Positions 62,710 to 64,000 of a stretch of DNA of 64,000 nt are shown here, in pieces. Below the pieces are notes generated by a model. It was not told the origin of the DNA. It worked only from the letters and a program-made list of their open reading frames with translations, and searched no databases. Every line of letters begins with the position of its first letter. Within the stretch, counting starts at the first letter, position 1. This stretch comes from Micropterix aruncella (Eukaryota; Arthropoda; Insecta; Lepidoptera; Micropterigidae): NCBI GenBank assembly GCA_944548615.1, contig OX155976.1, forward strand, positions 6,732,952 to 6,796,951, read 5' to 3'. The translations under genes and the position numbers were made by a program.

Positions 62710-63300
62710 TGTTTACCTGGTCGTTGTACCGCATACGGTAGAGTACTGATTGCATCGCACAGTCAGTCGCACTAACTGTGCGACTCCTATCTAGTAGCCA
62801 AGGTTCTCCTGGGGGATTGAACCTCAGGCGCTACTGGGTGGTGTGCGTGCCGTACGGCGTCAGTACGACTACCAGCCTTCTGTCAGCCAATCGACTGATG
62901 CACGCGGGTAACTAGAGGGGTCGATGAACGATATACGGTTTCCTAAACAGCGGGGGTAGAAGTTGATCTGTTGTCACCCACACTTAAAATAACCATTAGG
63001 TTATCTGATCCTGGGTTTAGAGCCGGGCAAAAGACGCCATGGTCCGCGATAAATTCCAACGTAATTACCGCTAACATAAGGTAGAAGCCGCGCAAGCGGC
63101 GTCGAACTCGTAACCAGACGAGAGGACGGCCCAACTCACGGTTCAACTCCGTTCTTTCCGAAGAGGATTTTAACCCAGAAGGGCCGCTGTGAACTTTGCA
63201 TGCGGTTGCAACCAGCGGTCGTAGACAGTTGGGATCAGACGTGTAGATCCGGGGGAAAAACCTCGGGCGAAACTGGCGCTTTGTCTACCAGACTATGTCA
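62710..63300 (+). repeat. family K, subfamily K2
   Basis: CGTACGGCGTCAG, CAGCCAATCGACTGATGCAC, AACAGCGGGGGTAGAAGTTG, GGGTTTAGAGCCGGGCAAAA, CCATGGTCCGCGATAAATTC, GCCGCGCAAGCGGCGTCGAA, AAGGGCCGCTGTGAACTTTG, GACAGTTGGGATCAGACGTG. The order matches 32700-33340 in a rotated or partial way (the K2 start block follows the module B-like part here). Confidence 0.65.
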
Positions 63301-63303
63301 ACC

Positions 63304-63356
63304 TATTTATTGTGCTGACACCGCTCATCTGCTTGTATCTTTTTAAGTTTGTCTTG
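63304..63356 (+). repeat. 53-bp direct repeat, right copy
   Basis: The partner of 62424-62476. It runs straight into the minisatellite. Confidence 0.8.
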
Positions 63357-63600
63357 TCCTGCACTGTTTAAGCCTGCACTTTTTCAGTTTTACTTGCACT
63401 TTATTAGTTTGTCTTACACTTTTAAGTTTGTCTTGCACGTTTTAAGTTTGTCTTGCACGTTTTAAGTTTGCCTTCCACTGGTTATGTTTGCCTTGCACTT
63501 TAAGTGTGCCTTGCGCTTTTAAGTTGGTCTCGCATTTTAGGTTGCTTTGCCCGTTTTAAGTTTGCCTTCCACCTTTTATGTTTGTCTTGGCTTTTTTTAA
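63342..63600 (+). repeat. degenerate ~20-bp minisatellite
   Basis: About a dozen diverged tandem units of TTTTAAGTTTGTCTTGCACG type, with the most regular units at 63420-63480. The beginning of the unit is already present in the 53-bp direct repeats on both sides of K2. Confidence 0.8.
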
Positions 63601-63700
63601 ATTTATCTTTTTTTAATAGCATAGAAAGTTATAAGCACGATGCGCTATACAGCGGTAAGTAAAATATCACTAATATTGTTTATTTGCAATATATTACCTG

Positions 63701-63714
63701 CCGCTAGATGGCGC
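63701..63714 (+). promoter_or_regulatory. CTCF-like consensus site
   Basis: CCGCTAGATGGCGC fits CCNSYAGRKGGCRS. It stands outside any recognised repeat. A motif match only. Confidence 0.3.
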
Positions 63715-63821
63715 AGTGCGCTTAACGCTTCTGAAACTTTTCTTAAATAGATACAATTTACAAATTTGACAAAAAAGAAAACAATATGTTAAAAAATGTT
63801 TACCTCGTCGTACTGATTACC

Positions 63822-64000
63822 ACTATACATTACATTACATTTACGCCGTGTCCAATTGGCGGCTAAAAACCGCTCTTGGACGTGTTAAAATATTTGTGTT
63901 TTAAGTAGTAAGTCTCATTACTACTTTAATCTTTACTTAACATACATATATTATTTTTTTTAATATATGGTAGCTAAGAAACTTTGGAACCTACTAAAAG
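63822..64000 (-). mobile_element. Jockey-like LINE 3' UTR end (17.3-kb family), continues past the window
   Basis: Minus strand from the right edge: …AGTAGTAATGAGACTTACTA … ACACGTCCAAGAGCGGTTTT … GCCGCCAATTGGACACGGCG … AAATGTAATGTAATG. Same end as 18690-18770. Confidence 0.6.

Overview
This window looks like a transposon-dense intergenic or pericentromeric-type stretch of an insect genome, most likely a moth or butterfly (Lepidoptera). The base composition is AT-rich. I see no operons, no ribosome-binding-site-led genes and no dense coding, and almost every protein-like signal is the broken 3' end of a transposable element. The element set fits Lepidoptera: RTE-type LINEs ending in (GAT)n/(GAA)n tails, Jockey/CR1-like LINEs with AATAAA plus short tandem tails, Helitrons beginning TCTATACTAATATTA and ending in a hairpin plus CTAG, Penelope-like elements, hAT, Tc1, PIF/Harbinger and MITEs. 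I recognise no intact host gene. The only hint of one is a short GC-rich open frame at the left edge (2-124). There is no rRNA gene, no intact tRNA gene and no CRISPR array.

Layout. 1-7 kb: mostly unique AT-rich DNA with two MITE families (P at 2101-2505, Q at 5321-5917) and a polyA-tailed LINE end. 7-12 kb: RTE-type reverse-transcriptase remnants and a hAT element with an 8-bp target duplication. 13.8-14.9 kb: a second hAT with a perfect 8-bp duplication that has itself been hit by a LINE fragment flanked by 133-bp direct repeats. 15-20.7 kb: a fold-back repeat (family F) and several Jockey-like LINE ends nested in each other. 18.8-23.7, 26.4, 32.7-35.5, 45, 51.7-53.4, 55.3-56 and 62.7-63.3 kb: many copies and subfamilies of one unrecognised, moderately GC-rich repeat that I call family K. 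24-26.5 kb: Helitron ends and a Penelope-like element with its 5' part inverted. 27-29 kb: a PIF/Harbinger element with a recognisable first transposase exon ending at a splice donor. 30-41 kb: a LINE graveyard. 41-48 kb: a strong 42-bp-arm hairpin, another Penelope copy, a rearranged Tc1 and a MITE. 48-63 kb: nested MITE/Helitron/LINE stacks and a degenerate 20-bp minisatellite near the right end.

How it fits together. The window reads as a layered insertion record. A Helitron sits inside MITE P (60.8-62 kb), MITE P sits inside MITE Q (49 kb), LINEs sit inside P (54.4 kb), hAT (14.2 kb) and K (22.9 kb), and one LINE sits inside another in opposite orientation (17.3-18.8 kb). The items most worth follow-up are family K, whose class I cannot name; the 133-bp duplication around a LINE fragment; the inverted Penelope element; CTCF-like consensus sites carried by a dispersed fold-back repeat; and the near-perfect 94-nt hairpin at 41.4 kb. 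All class assignments come from reading motifs by eye. No database search was possible.
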